Of a stretch of DNA of 52,821 nucleotides, positions 24,083 through 32,735 are shown one piece after another. The stretch spans positions 1 to 52,821 of the forward strand of contig JAZOQB010000038.1 in the NCBI GenBank assembly GCA_045655865.1, given 5' to 3'. Within the stretch, counting starts at the first letter, position 1; each line of letters starts with the position of its first letter. The position numbers and the translations under genes were made by a program. The notes under the pieces are model-generated. The model searched no databases. It was not told the DNA's origin and saw only the letters and a list, made by a program, of their open reading frames with translations. This DNA comes from RGIG5579 sp045655865 (GTDB lineage: Bacteria > Bacillota > Clostridia > Oscillospirales > SIG627).

Positions 24083-24976
24083 TTACAGTTGGATCATATT
24101 TTCCAAGGCTTTCCTTGCTCGGGAGAGCACGTCTTCTTCCAGGATGATCTCATGCTGTTCCGTTTCCAGAGCGGCAAGGAGAGTGGGAAGGGTGTTTTTC
24201 TTCATATCTTCGCAAACAAAGTCTTCTTTGGCGTGGTAAAAGTTCTTTTCCGGAAGCTCTTTTTTCAGAGCCAGAACGATCTCCGTTTCCGTGCCGATGA
24301 TAAATTCCCCGGCTTGGCTTTCCCGGCAGAATTTTAAAATTCCCGTGGTGGAGCCCACAAAGTCGGAAAGGTCTTCTGTACCCGGGCCGCACTCGGGATG
24401 GGAGGCTACAAGGGCATTGGGATGAGCATCTTTTGCCCGTTTCAGGTCTTCCACGGTGCAGGCGTTATGAATGGGGCAGTAGCCTTCGATAAAATGAAAT
24501 TTCTTTTCCGGGATCTGACTTGCCACGTACGAGCCCAGATTTCGGTCCGGTACGAAAATGATCTCTTTTGCCTCAAGGGATCTGGCTACCGTTACGGCGT
24601 TGGCAGAGGTGCAGCAGATGTCACTTTCCGCTTTTACCTGGGCAGAGGAGTTTACGTAGCAGATCACCGCGGCTTGAGGGTGTTCCAGCTTTAAAGCACG
24701 AAGCGCTTGGGCGTCGATCATTTCCGCCATGGGGCAGTGAGCGTGAGAGACGGGAAGGATGACCTTCTTTTTGGGATTGAGGATCTTGGCAGATTCCGCC
24801 ATGAAGCTTACCCCGCAAAAGATAATGAGATCCTCCTTGGCTTGTGCGGCTTTTCGGGAAAGCTCAAGGCTGTCTCCTACAAAGTCCGCCACCTCCCAAA
24901 TTTCCAAGGGGGCGTAGTAGTGAGCCAGGATCAGGGCATTTTTTTTCTTTTTCAGAGCTCGGATTTGTTCCAGCAT
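24083..24976 (-). CDS. nadA: Quinolinate synthase
   Basis: The 297-residue enzyme condenses iminoaspartate with dihydroxyacetone phosphate to give quinolinate, using a 4Fe-4S cluster. The three cluster cysteines of the family are visible in IFCGVSFMAES, ICCTSANAV and HPECGPGTEDL. ALILAHYYAPLEIWEVADFVGDSLELSR is the classic opening. I start at the ATG at 24974-24976 with AAAGGA upstream; a longer frame would run back into proS. The gene lies 20 bases after proS in the operon. Confidence 0.97.
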   Translation of the reverse strand: MLEQIRALKKKKNALILAHYYAPLEIWEVADFVGDSLELSRKAAQAKEDLIIFCGVSFMAESAKILNPKKKVILPVSHAHCPMAEMIDAQALRALKLEHPQAAVICYVNSSAQVKAESDICCTSANAVTVARSLEAKEIIFVPDRNLGSYVASQIPEKKFHFIEGYCPIHNACTVEDLKRAKDAHPNALVASHPECGPGTEDLSDFVGSTTGILKFCRESQAGEFIIGTETEIVLALKKELPEKNFYHAKEDFVCEDMKKNTLPTLLAALETEQHEIILEEDVLSRARKALENMIQL

Positions 24977-24996
24977 GATCTTTATTCCTTTTTTGT

Positions 24997-26445
24997 TTAA
25001 TAGGCGATGCCCCAGAGAACGATGTGCTTGGCGTCTTTTCCGCAGCATACGCATTTGCCTTCTACGTTTTCCTGTTCATCCAGAGGCATGCAGCGGCTGC
25101 CCACTCCGGTTACTTCTTTTACTTTGTCCTCGCATTCCACGTCTCCGCACCAGGGTGCAGACACAAAGCCGGGGCCGTTTTCCTCAAGGGCCTTTTGGAT
25201 TTCTTCCAGGCTCAGGCAGGAATAGGTCTTCTTTTTCCGGTTTTCCAGGGCTTTTTCGTAGAGCCCTTTGGTGACGTCAAGGAGCGCTTGCTGTATCTCT
25301 TCTGCCACGTTTTCAATGGATACCGTTCTCTTTTCTCCGTTGTGACGCAGGACCAGAACGCATACGCCGTTCTCAATGTCTCTGGGACCCAGTTCCACAC
25401 GGACCGGGACTCCCTTCATTTCGTATTCAGCAAATTTCCAGCCGGGGGAATTTTCGGAAGCGTCCAGCTTGACCCGACAGGAAGAAGCCAGCTTTTCTTT
25501 TAATTCTTCGGCTTTTTCCAAAACGCCTGCCTTGTGCTGGGCGATGGGTACGATGACGGCCTGAACGGGAGCCACTCTGGGGGGAAGGACCAGTCCTTTG
25601 TTGTCTCCGTGGGTCATGATGATGGCACCGATCAGACGGGTGGTAACACCCCAGGAGGTCTGGAAAGGATACTCCTTTTTATTGTCACGGGAAGTAAACT
25701 GAATGTCAAAGGCGCGGGCAAAGCCATCTCCGAAATAATGAGAGGTGCCGGCCTGGAGCGCTTTTCCGTCGTGCATGAGAGCTTCAATGGCAAAGGTTGC
25801 CTCGGCACCGGCGAATTTGTCGCTGTCGGTCTTTCTGCCCTTGACCACAGGCATGGCCAGGTCTTTTTCGCAGAAGTCGGCGTAGACGTTCAGCATGCGC
25901 ACGGTCTCGTCCATGGCGTCCTGTGCGGTTTCATGAATGGTATGACCCTCTTGCCAGAGAAACTCTCGGGAGCGCAAAAAGGGACGGGTGGTCTTTTCCC
26001 AGCGCACTACGCTGACCCATTGGTTGTAGAGCTTGGGCAGATCCCGGTAAGAGTGGATGATGTTGGCGTAGTGCTCGCAGAAGAGGGTTTCGGAAGTGGG
26101 GCGTACGCAGAGCCGGTCTTCCAATTCTTCGCTTCCGCCGTGGGTCACCCAGGCCACTTCGGGAGCAAAGCCCTGTACGTGGTCCTTTTCCTTTTGCAGA
26201 AGAGATTCGGGGATGAACATGGGCATGCACACGTTCTCATGTCCGCTTTCTTTGAAATATCCGTCCAAAAGGCGCTGAATGTTTTCCCAGATGGCGTAGC
26301 CGTAGGGGCGAATTACCATGCATCCTTTGACGCTGGTGTATTCTACCAATTCCGCTTTTTTGCAAATATCGGTGTACCACTTGGCAAAATCCACGTCCAT
26401 GGGGGTGATTTGATCCAGAAGTCCGTTGTTTTCTTTGTTTGCCAT
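24997..26445 (-). CDS. proS: Prolyl-tRNA synthetase (short, archaeal/eukaryote-like type)
   Basis: The 482-residue class II synthetase lacks the large editing insertion of the long bacterial form, which makes it the short ProS found in many Clostridia. Motif 2 is seen around WVSVVRWEKTTRPFLRSREFLWQEGHT and motif 3 near the sequence TSWGVTTRLIGAIIMTHGDN. The C-terminal zinc-binding-type extension has CVCCGKDAKH and ends with the aromatic IAY tail. The start is ATG at 26443-26445 after AAAGGA. It sits between a DUF2344 gene and nadA. Confidence 0.95.
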   Translation of the reverse strand: MANKENNGLLDQITPMDVDFAKWYTDICKKAELVEYTSVKGCMVIRPYGYAIWENIQRLLDGYFKESGHENVCMPMFIPESLLQKEKDHVQGFAPEVAWVTHGGSEELEDRLCVRPTSETLFCEHYANIIHSYRDLPKLYNQWVSVVRWEKTTRPFLRSREFLWQEGHTIHETAQDAMDETVRMLNVYADFCEKDLAMPVVKGRKTDSDKFAGAEATFAIEALMHDGKALQAGTSHYFGDGFARAFDIQFTSRDNKKEYPFQTSWGVTTRLIGAIIMTHGDNKGLVLPPRVAPVQAVIVPIAQHKAGVLEKAEELKEKLASSCRVKLDASENSPGWKFAEYEMKGVPVRVELGPRDIENGVCVLVLRHNGEKRTVSIENVAEEIQQALLDVTKGLYEKALENRKKKTYSCLSLEEIQKALEENGPGFVSAPWCGDVECEDKVKEVTGVGSRCMPLDEQENVEGKCVCCGKDAKHIVLWGIAY

Positions 26446-26465
26446 TGTCAGTTCCTTTCTGTTGT

Positions 26466-27143
26466 TCAAACAAACAAGGTCAGGTCCTGTCGGAAAATTC
26501 CGGTGCGCAGGATCCGTGCCCCTGTGATATTAAGCGCCGGGAGGCGAGAAGAGAGCGCTTCCAGGCAAAGTTCCGGTTTTAAGTAATTTTCTCCGCTGGC
26601 GGAGAGGACAAGGTCCAAGATCAGTCCGGATTTGCAAGGTCGTGCAGATAAAGAGTGGATACCGGAGGAGATTTCTTTTTCCACCGTTTTCCCCTTTTTG
26701 TTCTTTTTCTGAACCGTCATGGGTTCTTTTGCGGCCAGGGCCACTTCATTTCCAAGGTTAGGATCGGCCTGGGGCAGGGTGACTTCGTAAGAAGCGTAGG
26801 CGATTTGGGAAAATTTATCTCCCTGGGGTTTTACGTTCCGGATCCGAATCCCTGCGGGCATTTGCGCCTGCAGTTTCTCTGCCACTTCTTCCGCCGAAAT
26901 TTCAAAGCCGGGTTTTAAGGTAAAATCCGCAAGCTCCGTTTGACTTTCCGTTCCTACCGAGAGAGGCAAGGCAAAGGAAAATTTGGGATGGGGGGAAAAA
27001 CCCTCACTGAATTTTAAGGGAAGATCGGCCCGAGCAAAAGCCCGGTGAAAGGCGCGGGTCAGATCCAGGTGGGAGATGAAGCGAATGGGTCCTGTCTTTT
27101 CAAAGTGGCAACGCAGGGCAAGACCCACGGTTTCTTGTTCCAT
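26466..27143 (-). CDS. DUF2344 / radical SAM-associated protein
   Basis: The 225-residue product begins LALRCHFEKTGPIRFISHLDLTRAFHRAFARADLPLKFSEGFSPHPKFSFALPLSVGTESQTELADF, the signature of the DUF2344 (TIGR03936) family. These proteins are normally encoded beside, or fused to, a B12-binding-type radical SAM protein of unknown reaction. No such partner is present here, which is unusual. It lies 11 bases after the flavoprotein and 20 bases before proS, in the middle of the operon. No catalytic motif can be pointed out. Confidence 0.9.
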   Translation of the reverse strand: MEQETVGLALRCHFEKTGPIRFISHLDLTRAFHRAFARADLPLKFSEGFSPHPKFSFALPLSVGTESQTELADFTLKPGFEISAEEVAEKLQAQMPAGIRIRNVKPQGDKFSQIAYASYEVTLPQADPNLGNEVALAAKEPMTVQKKNKKGKTVEKEISSGIHSLSARPCKSGLILDLVLSASGENYLKPELCLEALSSRLPALNITGARILRTGIFRQDLTLFV

Positions 27144-27154
27144 ATTCGTTCTCC

Positions 27155-28378
27155 TTAGGTCATGCTCTTTCCCGAAAGATGTCCGGTGGAAAAAGCGATT
27201 TGCAGATTAAAGCCGCCGGTCAGGGCGTCTACGTTGAGAATTTCTCCGGCAAAATACAGACCGGGTACAAGCCGGGATTCCATGGTGCGTGGATTTACCT
27301 CCCCACAGTCTACGCCCCCCCGGGTAACGATGGCCTCTTTCAGAGGTCTTGAACCTGTAACGGTCAGGGGGATCTTCTTGAGAAGGCGAACCAGGCGTCC
27401 CCTCTCTTCCCGGGTGATGAGATTGACTTTTTTACGGGGATCGATTCCGGAGAGGGATACCAGAGGCGCGATCAGCTTTTGAGGCAGAAGGCGAGAAAGG
27501 GAATTGACAAAATCCCGGTTCTGATTTTCCGCAAAATCCGATAGGACCCGTCGGTCCAGTGCATCCTCGGTAAGGGCTGGTTTGAGATCCAGATAAAGGT
27601 GATAAAACGCTTCCCGGTCAAAATCCAAAAAAGAGGAGGCGGAGAGGATGATGGGCCCGGAAAGACCAAAATGGGTAAAGAGCAGTTCTCCGAAATCCTC
27701 ATACACCTTTTTGCCGCTTGCCGTTTCCACACGGATGGCGCAGTTCTTCAAAGAAAGGCCCATGGCCTCGCGGCAGAGGGATTCTTTTACGATAAGGGGG
27801 ATCAGAGCGGGGCGCGGTGGCAGGATCCGGTGGCCCAGAGCCCGAGCCAGGGCGTAGCCGCTTCCGTCGGATCCGGTGAGGGGATAGGAAGCGCCCCCGG
27901 TGGCAAGCAGGACCCGGTCAAACAACTCCGTTCCGCTTTCGGTATGGACCGCAAAGCTTTCCGCTTCTTTTTGAAGGGAGAGGACACGGCTTTTCTTCAA
28001 GGTAACGTTTCTTTGGGAGAGAGCGGCTTTTTCCAGGGCTTTGACAATATCGCCCGCCCGGTCTGACACGGGAAAGACCCGACCGCCGCGTTCCACTTTC
28101 AGGGGAACGCCCTGAGATTGAAAAAAGTTTTGCACCTCTTCCGGAGGAAAGGCGTAGAGGGCGGAAAGAAGAAACTTTGCGCCCCGGGGGATCTTTTCCT
28201 GCATTTCCCGAAGATCAGCGGTGTTGGTTACGTTGCAGCGGCCTTTTCCGGTGATACCGATTTTTTTGCCGCAGACCGGGTTTTGTTCCAAAAGGGTGAC
28301 CGAAGCGCCCTCTTCCCCGGCGGCAACGGCCGCCATCAGTCCGGCGGCGCCGGCGCCCACGATGGCGATTTTTTTCAT
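27155..28378 (-). CDS. HI0933-family NAD(P)/FAD-dependent oxidoreductase
   Basis: The 407-residue flavoprotein starts with a perfect dinucleotide-binding fold (KKIAIVGAGAAGLMAAVAAGEEGASVTLLEQN). It continues with KIGITGKGRCNVTN, GRVFPVSDRA, LATGGASYPLTGSDGSGYALARALGH, and the C-terminal VTRGGVDCGEVNPRTMESRLVPGLYFAGEILNVDALTGGFNLQIAFSTG. These identify the HI0933/BaiN-like family; substrates are mostly unknown. The ATG at 28376-28378 with an AAGGAAAAG site is preferred over the 15-codon extension. It is the first gene of the operon. Confidence 0.93.
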   Translation of the reverse strand: MKKIAIVGAGAAGLMAAVAAGEEGASVTLLEQNPVCGKKIGITGKGRCNVTNTADLREMQEKIPRGAKFLLSALYAFPPEEVQNFFQSQGVPLKVERGGRVFPVSDRAGDIVKALEKAALSQRNVTLKKSRVLSLQKEAESFAVHTESGTELFDRVLLATGGASYPLTGSDGSGYALARALGHRILPPRPALIPLIVKESLCREAMGLSLKNCAIRVETASGKKVYEDFGELLFTHFGLSGPIILSASSFLDFDREAFYHLYLDLKPALTEDALDRRVLSDFAENQNRDFVNSLSRLLPQKLIAPLVSLSGIDPRKKVNLITREERGRLVRLLKKIPLTVTGSRPLKEAIVTRGGVDCGEVNPRTMESRLVPGLYFAGEILNVDALTGGFNLQIAFSTGHLSGKSMT

Positions 28379-28411
28379 GGATTTCTTTTCCTTAGTACAA
28401 AATATCATCTT

Positions 28412-28440
28412 ATTGTACCCCAAGATGCCGCTTTTTGCAA
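28412..28440 (-). promoter_or_regulatory. Sigma-A promoter of the flavoprotein-proS-nadABC operon
   Basis: TTGCAA (28435-28440), 17-base spacer, TACAAT (28412-28417). No obvious NiaR-type operator was recognised around it. Confidence 0.82.
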
Positions 28441-28498
28441 GGAATTTTTCCCATTTTATTGATATGTTATTTTTTTGCCGGGATTTCCGGCCCGGTTC

Positions 28499-28527
28499 TT
28501 GACTTGTTATTTCAAGATAGGTATAAT
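28499..28527 (+). promoter_or_regulatory. Sigma-A promoter of the HPr-like gene
   Basis: TTGACT (28499-28504), 17-base spacer, perfect TATAAT (28522-28527). It diverges from the nad operon promoter. Confidence 0.88.
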
Positions 28528-28575
28528 AATAAAAAGGGACTTTGTTCCGGTATGAAGTTTAGGAGGCTTTTTATT

Positions 28576-28806
28576 ATGAAAGTATATGAGATCCGCCTTT
28601 CCACCATTGAGGATGTGCGCAATTTTGTGAATGCGGTTACCGCCTGTGAATACGATGTAGACTTGGCCAGCGGACGGTATATCGTAGATGCTAAGTCTAT
28701 TATGGGAATTTTCTCCCTGGATCTGATGAACCCCATTCGCATGACGGTCCACGCCGAGTCTTGCGATGCCTTTGAGAAGAGCGTAGAAAAGTTTATCGTT
28801 AAGTGA
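28576..28806 (+). CDS. HPr-like protein lacking the phosphorylatable histidine (Crh-like)
   Basis: The 76-residue protein has the HPr fold pattern and the regulatory motif AKSIMGIFSL, in which S41 matches the Ser46 kinase site of HPr. The N-terminal active-site segment, normally GxHARP, is STIEDVRNF here, with no histidine. It therefore cannot pass phosphate in the sugar phosphotransferase chain. This resembles Crh of Bacillus, a regulatory HPr paralogue. AGGAGG lies 9 bases before the ATG; the 47-residue upstream extension runs through the promoter and is not used. Confidence 0.9.
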   Translation: MKVYEIRLSTIEDVRNFVNAVTACEYDVDLASGRYIVDAKSIMGIFSLDLMNPIRMTVHAESCDAFEKSVEKFIVK

Positions 28807-28847
28807 TCTGGATCCCCTTGTTTTCTGGAAGGAGAGAATAGGGTAAC

Positions 28848-29738
28848 ATGGGTGACAAACTGCTTCTTATTGTCAATCCCACCAGCGGAAAGATGCGCGC
28901 CCGCAATCAGCTTTTGGAAGTGATCCGCATTTTTTGTCAGGCCTCTTTTTCTGTCAGCGTTCATGTAACTCGCTGGCAGGGAGATGCCGCCCAGGTGGTG
29001 GAAAAAAGAGGAAGGGATTTTGATCTTTTGGTGGCCTGTGGGGGAGACGGAACCTTTAACGAGGTGGTCTCCGGCGCTTTAAAGATCGGTTTTTCCGGTG
29101 CGATCGGTTTTCTGCCCTGCGGAACCACAAACGATCTGGCCCAGACCCTGGGAATTCCGAAAAACCTTTCCAAAGCCAGCCTTCTCATTACCAAGACCCC
29201 TCCAAAGGATCTGGATTTCGGTGTGTTTTGCGGCAACCGTTGCTTTACCTACATAGCGTCCTTTGGCGCTTTTACCGACGTGGCTTATTCCACCGATCAG
29301 AATCTAAAGAACGTTTTCGGCCACGCAGCTTACCTTGCGGAGGGTATTTCCCGGCTGAAAGATCTGCGGGCTTATTCCATGAAGATCCTTTGTGACGGCG
29401 TGGAATATGAGGGGGATTTTCTCTTCGGTGCTGTGGCCAACGCTCTTTCCATCGGCGGTGTGATGAAGCTGAAAAAGAGCAGTGTGGATCTCAGAGACGG
29501 GATGCACGAGGTCCTCTTGGTAAAAAAACCGAAAAATGCTGCGGAATTGGCTAGCCTTTCCGTGGATCTTATCGGCGGAAATTTTGAAAGCAAAACGATC
29601 CTCTTCTTTCGGGGAAAAGAATTCGAGTTCCGGTGTTCGCAGGCCATCCCCTGGTGCGTGGACGGAGAATTTGCCGGTCAGCACGAAAAGGCGAAGATCC
29701 GGAATCTTCACCAGAAGCTACAAATTATCTATCCTTAA
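28848..29738 (+). CDS. Diacylglycerol/lipid kinase family protein
   Basis: The 296-residue product matches the DAGK catalytic family (YegS/DgkB type). LLLIVNPTSGKMRARNQL opens it, and the nucleotide-binding glycine loop is ACGGDGTFNEVVSG (about 64-77) followed by FLPCGTTNDLAQTLGIP. The later EVLLVKKPKN and the C-terminal PWCVDGEFAG segment are typical. It phosphorylates a lipid alcohol such as diacylglycerol with ATP at the inner membrane face. GGAAGGAGAG precedes the ATG. It follows the HPr-like gene by 41 bases and ends at a terminator. Confidence 0.93.
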   Translation: MGDKLLLIVNPTSGKMRARNQLLEVIRIFCQASFSVSVHVTRWQGDAAQVVEKRGRDFDLLVACGGDGTFNEVVSGALKIGFSGAIGFLPCGTTNDLAQTLGIPKNLSKASLLITKTPPKDLDFGVFCGNRCFTYIASFGAFTDVAYSTDQNLKNVFGHAAYLAEGISRLKDLRAYSMKILCDGVEYEGDFLFGAVANALSIGGVMKLKKSSVDLRDGMHEVLLVKKPKNAAELASLSVDLIGGNFESKTILFFRGKEFEFRCSQAIPWCVDGEFAGQHEKAKIRNLHQKLQIIYP

Positions 29739-29743
29739 AGAAC

Positions 29744-29778
29744 AACGATCCCCTGCCGGTGGCAGAGGATCGTTTCGT
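29744..29778 (+). terminator. Terminator after the lipid kinase
   Basis: Imperfect stem AACGATCC/CTGCC (from 29744) with GGCAG/GGATCGTT (to 29774), followed by TCGTTTTC. The U tract is weak, so termination may be partial. Confidence 0.7.
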
Positions 29779-29812
29779 TTTCGGCGAATAGAACCGGGTT
29801 CGGGAAGAGCAG

Positions 29813-30949
29813 TCAGAGTCGGTACAGGACATCCAGGGTGCGAAGGGCGTCTTTTTTCGTGGTAAAAGGGCCGGGGGACAAACGGACTCCGCCGGTTTCC
29901 TCTGTACCCAAATAGCGATGGGCCAGTGGGGCGCAATGAAAGCCCGCGCGCGCCAGAATACCGTGACGCTCTAAAGCGTCGGCCAAGGCTTCCGAGCCCA
30001 TTTGTTTTCGGTTGAAAAGAAGGGGGCCGTCCGGATACTTTGGCTCGTATAATACATAGTCCCGCATCGCTCCGATCCCCTCCAAGAGGATCTTTTTTGT
30101 TTCCCGTTCCCGAGCACTGATCTCTTCCAGACCGATCTTCATGAGAAATCGGGCTCCGGCGCCCATGGAGACGATGGCGGGCAACGGCAGCGTTCCTGCC
30201 TCCAAATGTTCCGGTAGATACCGGGGCATGAAGGGATCGAAACTGTCGATTCCGCTACCGCCGGAGAAGATGGCTTCCGGAATCAGAGGACAGGAGTCGG
30301 AAAAGGCCATAATCCCTCCGCCCATGATTCCCAAAAGGCCTTTGTGGCCCGGGGCGCACAGGATGTCCGCGCCGGTATCGGCCAGTGTACAGCCCTGGCC
30401 ACCCAGAGCCTGTGAAGCGTCCAGGATGACAAGAGTCCCCTGGCTTTTTAAATGGGAAAGAATACTCTTGAAAGAAAAAATGTGCCCGGTGACGTTGCTC
30501 CGGCAAGTGAGGACCAAAATGCCGGGAATCGGATGCAGAAGCTTTGAAAACGGAAGGTTTCCTCCCATCTCTGGAGAGAGGATCCTTAAGCGGATCTTCC
30601 CCTGTTTCTCCAGAGAGAAAAGGGGTCGCAAAACGGAATTGTGTTCAAAAACGCTGGTGACGACAAGAGGCAAGGGATCCACTTTGCGCTTGATTGCTAC
30701 CGAGCCTTGAATGGCAAGATTGAGCGATGTGGTGGCGCCGCCGGTGAAGACGATGTTCTCGCATTTTTCAAGGCCCAGAAGCTGTGCTAGGTCTTCCCGT
30801 GCCTGGAACAGAAGCCTTGCACTCTCCAGGCTCATTTTGTGACCTCCTCGTCCGGGATTTCCCAAAGGCGAGGCGAGGGCTTGCGCCGTCTCTCGAATGA
30901 CTTCCCGGGGCTTGGGAAAACTGGTGGCGGCATTGTCCAAATAGATCAT
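29813..30949 (-). CDS. Cysteine desulfurase-like class V aminotransferase
   Basis: The 378-residue PLP enzyme belongs to the NifS-like group. MIYLDNAATSFPKPREVI opens it, FTGGATTSLNLAIQG binds the cofactor phosphate, VILDASQALGG holds the PLP-contacting aspartate and CAPGHKGLLGIMGGG carries the PLP lysine. A candidate persulfide cysteine lies in RAGFHCAPLAHRYLGT near the C-terminus. It probably takes sulfur (or selenium) from cysteine (or selenocysteine). The upstream DUF3343 gene supports a chalcogen-carrier context. AAAGGAAA precedes the ATG. Confidence 0.92.
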   Translation of the reverse strand: MIYLDNAATSFPKPREVIRETAQALASPLGNPGRGGHKMSLESARLLFQAREDLAQLLGLEKCENIVFTGGATTSLNLAIQGSVAIKRKVDPLPLVVTSVFEHNSVLRPLFSLEKQGKIRLRILSPEMGGNLPFSKLLHPIPGILVLTCRSNVTGHIFSFKSILSHLKSQGTLVILDASQALGGQGCTLADTGADILCAPGHKGLLGIMGGGIMAFSDSCPLIPEAIFSGGSGIDSFDPFMPRYLPEHLEAGTLPLPAIVSMGAGARFLMKIGLEEISARERETKKILLEGIGAMRDYVLYEPKYPDGPLLFNRKQMGSEALADALERHGILARAGFHCAPLAHRYLGTEETGGVRLSPGPFTTKKDALRTLDVLYRL

Positions 30950-30987
30950 GGCTGTTTCCTTTTCGCCTTGTTGTTTGAATTTTAAAG

Positions 30988-31185
30988 TTAGAGGGTGTAG
31001 ATGATTCCCGCATCGCCCAAAAGACTCATTGCTTCTTCTTTGTGAAGAGCGTTGATCTCAAGCCCGTGGGCGCAGCCGTGGGCACCGATTCGGGTCAAGC
31101 GGGCGGGAAGCCCCGCACGTTCCAGAACCTTCTGACCTTTTTGGGCATAGGTGACAGATGGAAAGCGAAGGATCAATGTGGGCAT
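30988..31185 (-). CDS. DUF3343 putative sulfur/selenium carrier
   Basis: The 65-residue protein LILRFPSVTYAQKGQKVLERAGL...GAHGCAHGLEINALHKEEAMSLL is typical of DUF3343, small proteins found next to cysteine desulfurase-like and selenium-related genes. The single cysteine in HGCAHGLE is the likely carrier residue. It starts after AGGAGA and is followed 38 bases later by the desulfurase-like gene, with which it is probably cotranscribed. No selenium gene such as selD is visible in the window. Confidence 0.88.
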   Translation of the reverse strand: MPTLILRFPSVTYAQKGQKVLERAGLPARLTRIGAHGCAHGLEINALHKEEAMSLLGDAGIIYTL

Positions 31186-31329
31186 AATGTTCTCCTGATG
31201 AATCCCCCAGGAATATCATATGCATCCGATTTTCTTTTGTGAGTGGAGAAAAGGGCAGATCTGCAAAAAATCCTTCCGTTTTTTAGGAATTCTGCTGAAA
31301 AATTTATTAAAAAATGGGGCTTTTTCCCC

Positions 31330-31359
31330 TTTACAGATGTTATCCGGTTGTGGTACAAT
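31330..31359 (+). promoter_or_regulatory. Sigma-A promoter of the SGNH-like lipoprotein gene
   Basis: TTTACA (31330-31335), 18-base spacer, TACAAT (31354-31359). The leader is about 83 bases long and ends in a GAAAGGAGA ribosome binding site. Confidence 0.75.
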
Positions 31360-31448
31360 ATAATGAACGTATTATACGGGGAAGTCCCCGCCGGAGATAA
31401 CCGGAACAAAAAATCGCTTGATTTGTTTTTTTCGAAAGGAGACAATCA

Positions 31449-32597
31449 ATGAAACTGTATCGGATCGTTTTGGCAGTTCTCCTGGTGCTTGGTATGGTAC
31501 TGCCGATGGTAGCGTGCTCCTCAACTTTGCCTGTAGGCACGATGGAAACCGAGATTACCAATACCGAGGAAGGCGGTTCTGAAAGCGATACTGCTATGCC
31601 GCTGGATTCCTACACCATGAAGGAACTGGAGAGCTCTGTTCGCTTTTTAGGCGAGCGTACCGGCTTTAACAGTGCAGATGAGCTTGTGGTGGAATGGAGC
31701 GGATCCGGCTTTGAAATCAACATTATTGCCGGAGAAGAAGGAACCGATCTGCGCCTGGGTACCCGTTGCAATTACAGCTCTTTCTGGAAAGTATTCGTGG
31801 ACGGGGAGCAGTGGGGTGAGCGTGTTGCCATTGGCTCCGGCAGACGCGGTACCGTTGTAGCTCGTGGAATTTCCGCCGGTGAGCACACCATTGCCATCGT
31901 CAAGGATTCCGAGCCAGCCACAAACAAAAATAACTACAACAGCTTGCTCTTCTTTGATTTTAACGGAGAACTTCTGCCCGCTCCCGAGAAAAAGGATCTT
32001 TTCATTGAGTTTATCGGTGACGGATATATGACCGGTTGCGGTATTCTCGGCAATCCCGAAGGGAAGGATCTCAGCAGTGATATCAGCTTTACCGCAGCGC
32101 TCCCTTACCAGATCGCAAAGGCTTTGGATGCGGATTATAGCGTAGTGGCTCACTCCAAGATCGGTCTTGCTACCAAGGCGGGAAGCTTTACTCTCGGCGG
32201 ACTGTATGCAAACCGCTATGCTTACCGTGAATTGGAAACTTTGTACGAGCCCACCCGGGTGCCGGATGTGATCGTGATTCACGCCGGAATGGACGATACG
32301 CTTTCTGCTCTTCCCATGGGTGAATTTGTTGTACAGGCTGAGAATTTCATCACTACTATTCGTGAGGGATACGGCAAAGACGTTCCCGTGGTGTGGATGT
32401 ACAACACCCTGTATCATACCAACCGCGCCAACGAGATCCAGGCTCTCGTTAAGAAAATGGGTCCTGATGCCAAGGTGTACGCCTTTGAGGGATTTTACGG
32501 AAGAAACGGCTCTAACGGCAAATACGCCGGAGAAGCCGATCACAAGGAAAGCGTGGAGCTTTTGCTGCCTTTCTTGCAGGAGCTTATCGGAAAATAA
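31449..32597 (+). CDS. SGNH/GDSL (CE2-like) lipoprotein without the catalytic serine
   Basis: The 382-residue product has a lipoprotein signal with lipobox MVAC (C23). A beta-rich N-terminal domain (about 55-175, including LRLGTRCNYSSFWKVFVDGEQW) like the jelly-roll of CE2 acetylesterases precedes an SGNH-type hydrolase domain from IEFIGDGYMTGCG. Active family members have GDS at this spot, so the nucleophile is glycine here. Near the C-terminus an Asp-His pair (EADHKES) sits where the DxxH dyad is expected. It may bind carbohydrate or act as a pseudo-enzyme at the cell surface. It is flanked by its own promoter and terminator. Confidence 0.85.
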   Translation: MKLYRIVLAVLLVLGMVLPMVACSSTLPVGTMETEITNTEEGGSESDTAMPLDSYTMKELESSVRFLGERTGFNSADELVVEWSGSGFEINIIAGEEGTDLRLGTRCNYSSFWKVFVDGEQWGERVAIGSGRRGTVVARGISAGEHTIAIVKDSEPATNKNNYNSLLFFDFNGELLPAPEKKDLFIEFIGDGYMTGCGILGNPEGKDLSSDISFTAALPYQIAKALDADYSVVAHSKIGLATKAGSFTLGGLYANRYAYRELETLYEPTRVPDVIVIHAGMDDTLSALPMGEFVVQAENFITTIREGYGKDVPVVWMYNTLYHTNRANEIQALVKKMGPDAKVYAFEGFYGRNGSNGKYAGEADHKESVELLLPFLQELIGK

Positions 32598-32618
32598 ACA
32601 AGTTAATCAACAGAATAA

Positions 32619-32649
32619 GGGATCGGAGACTTCCGATCCCTATTTTTTA
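32619..32649 (+). terminator. Terminator after the SGNH-like lipoprotein
   Basis: Nine-base-pair stem GGGATCGGA (32619-32627) with TCCGATCCC (32632-32640), followed by TATTTTTTAT. Confidence 0.9.
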
Positions 32650-32700
32650 TGGAAAGAATAGGGAGAAAGATGGGAGGCCAAGTCGGGGAAAGGGTGTTTC

Positions 32701-32729
32701 TTTACAAATGGGACGGTTTGTGATACAAT
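32701..32729 (+). promoter_or_regulatory. Sigma-A promoter placing the start site on the dus ATG
   Basis: TTTACA (32701-32706), 17-base spacer, TACAAT (32724-32729). The A of the ATG at 32736 is seven bases after the -10 box, the normal distance to a transcription start. The mRNA would have no leader. Confidence 0.75.
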
Positions 32730-32735
32730 AAGACC

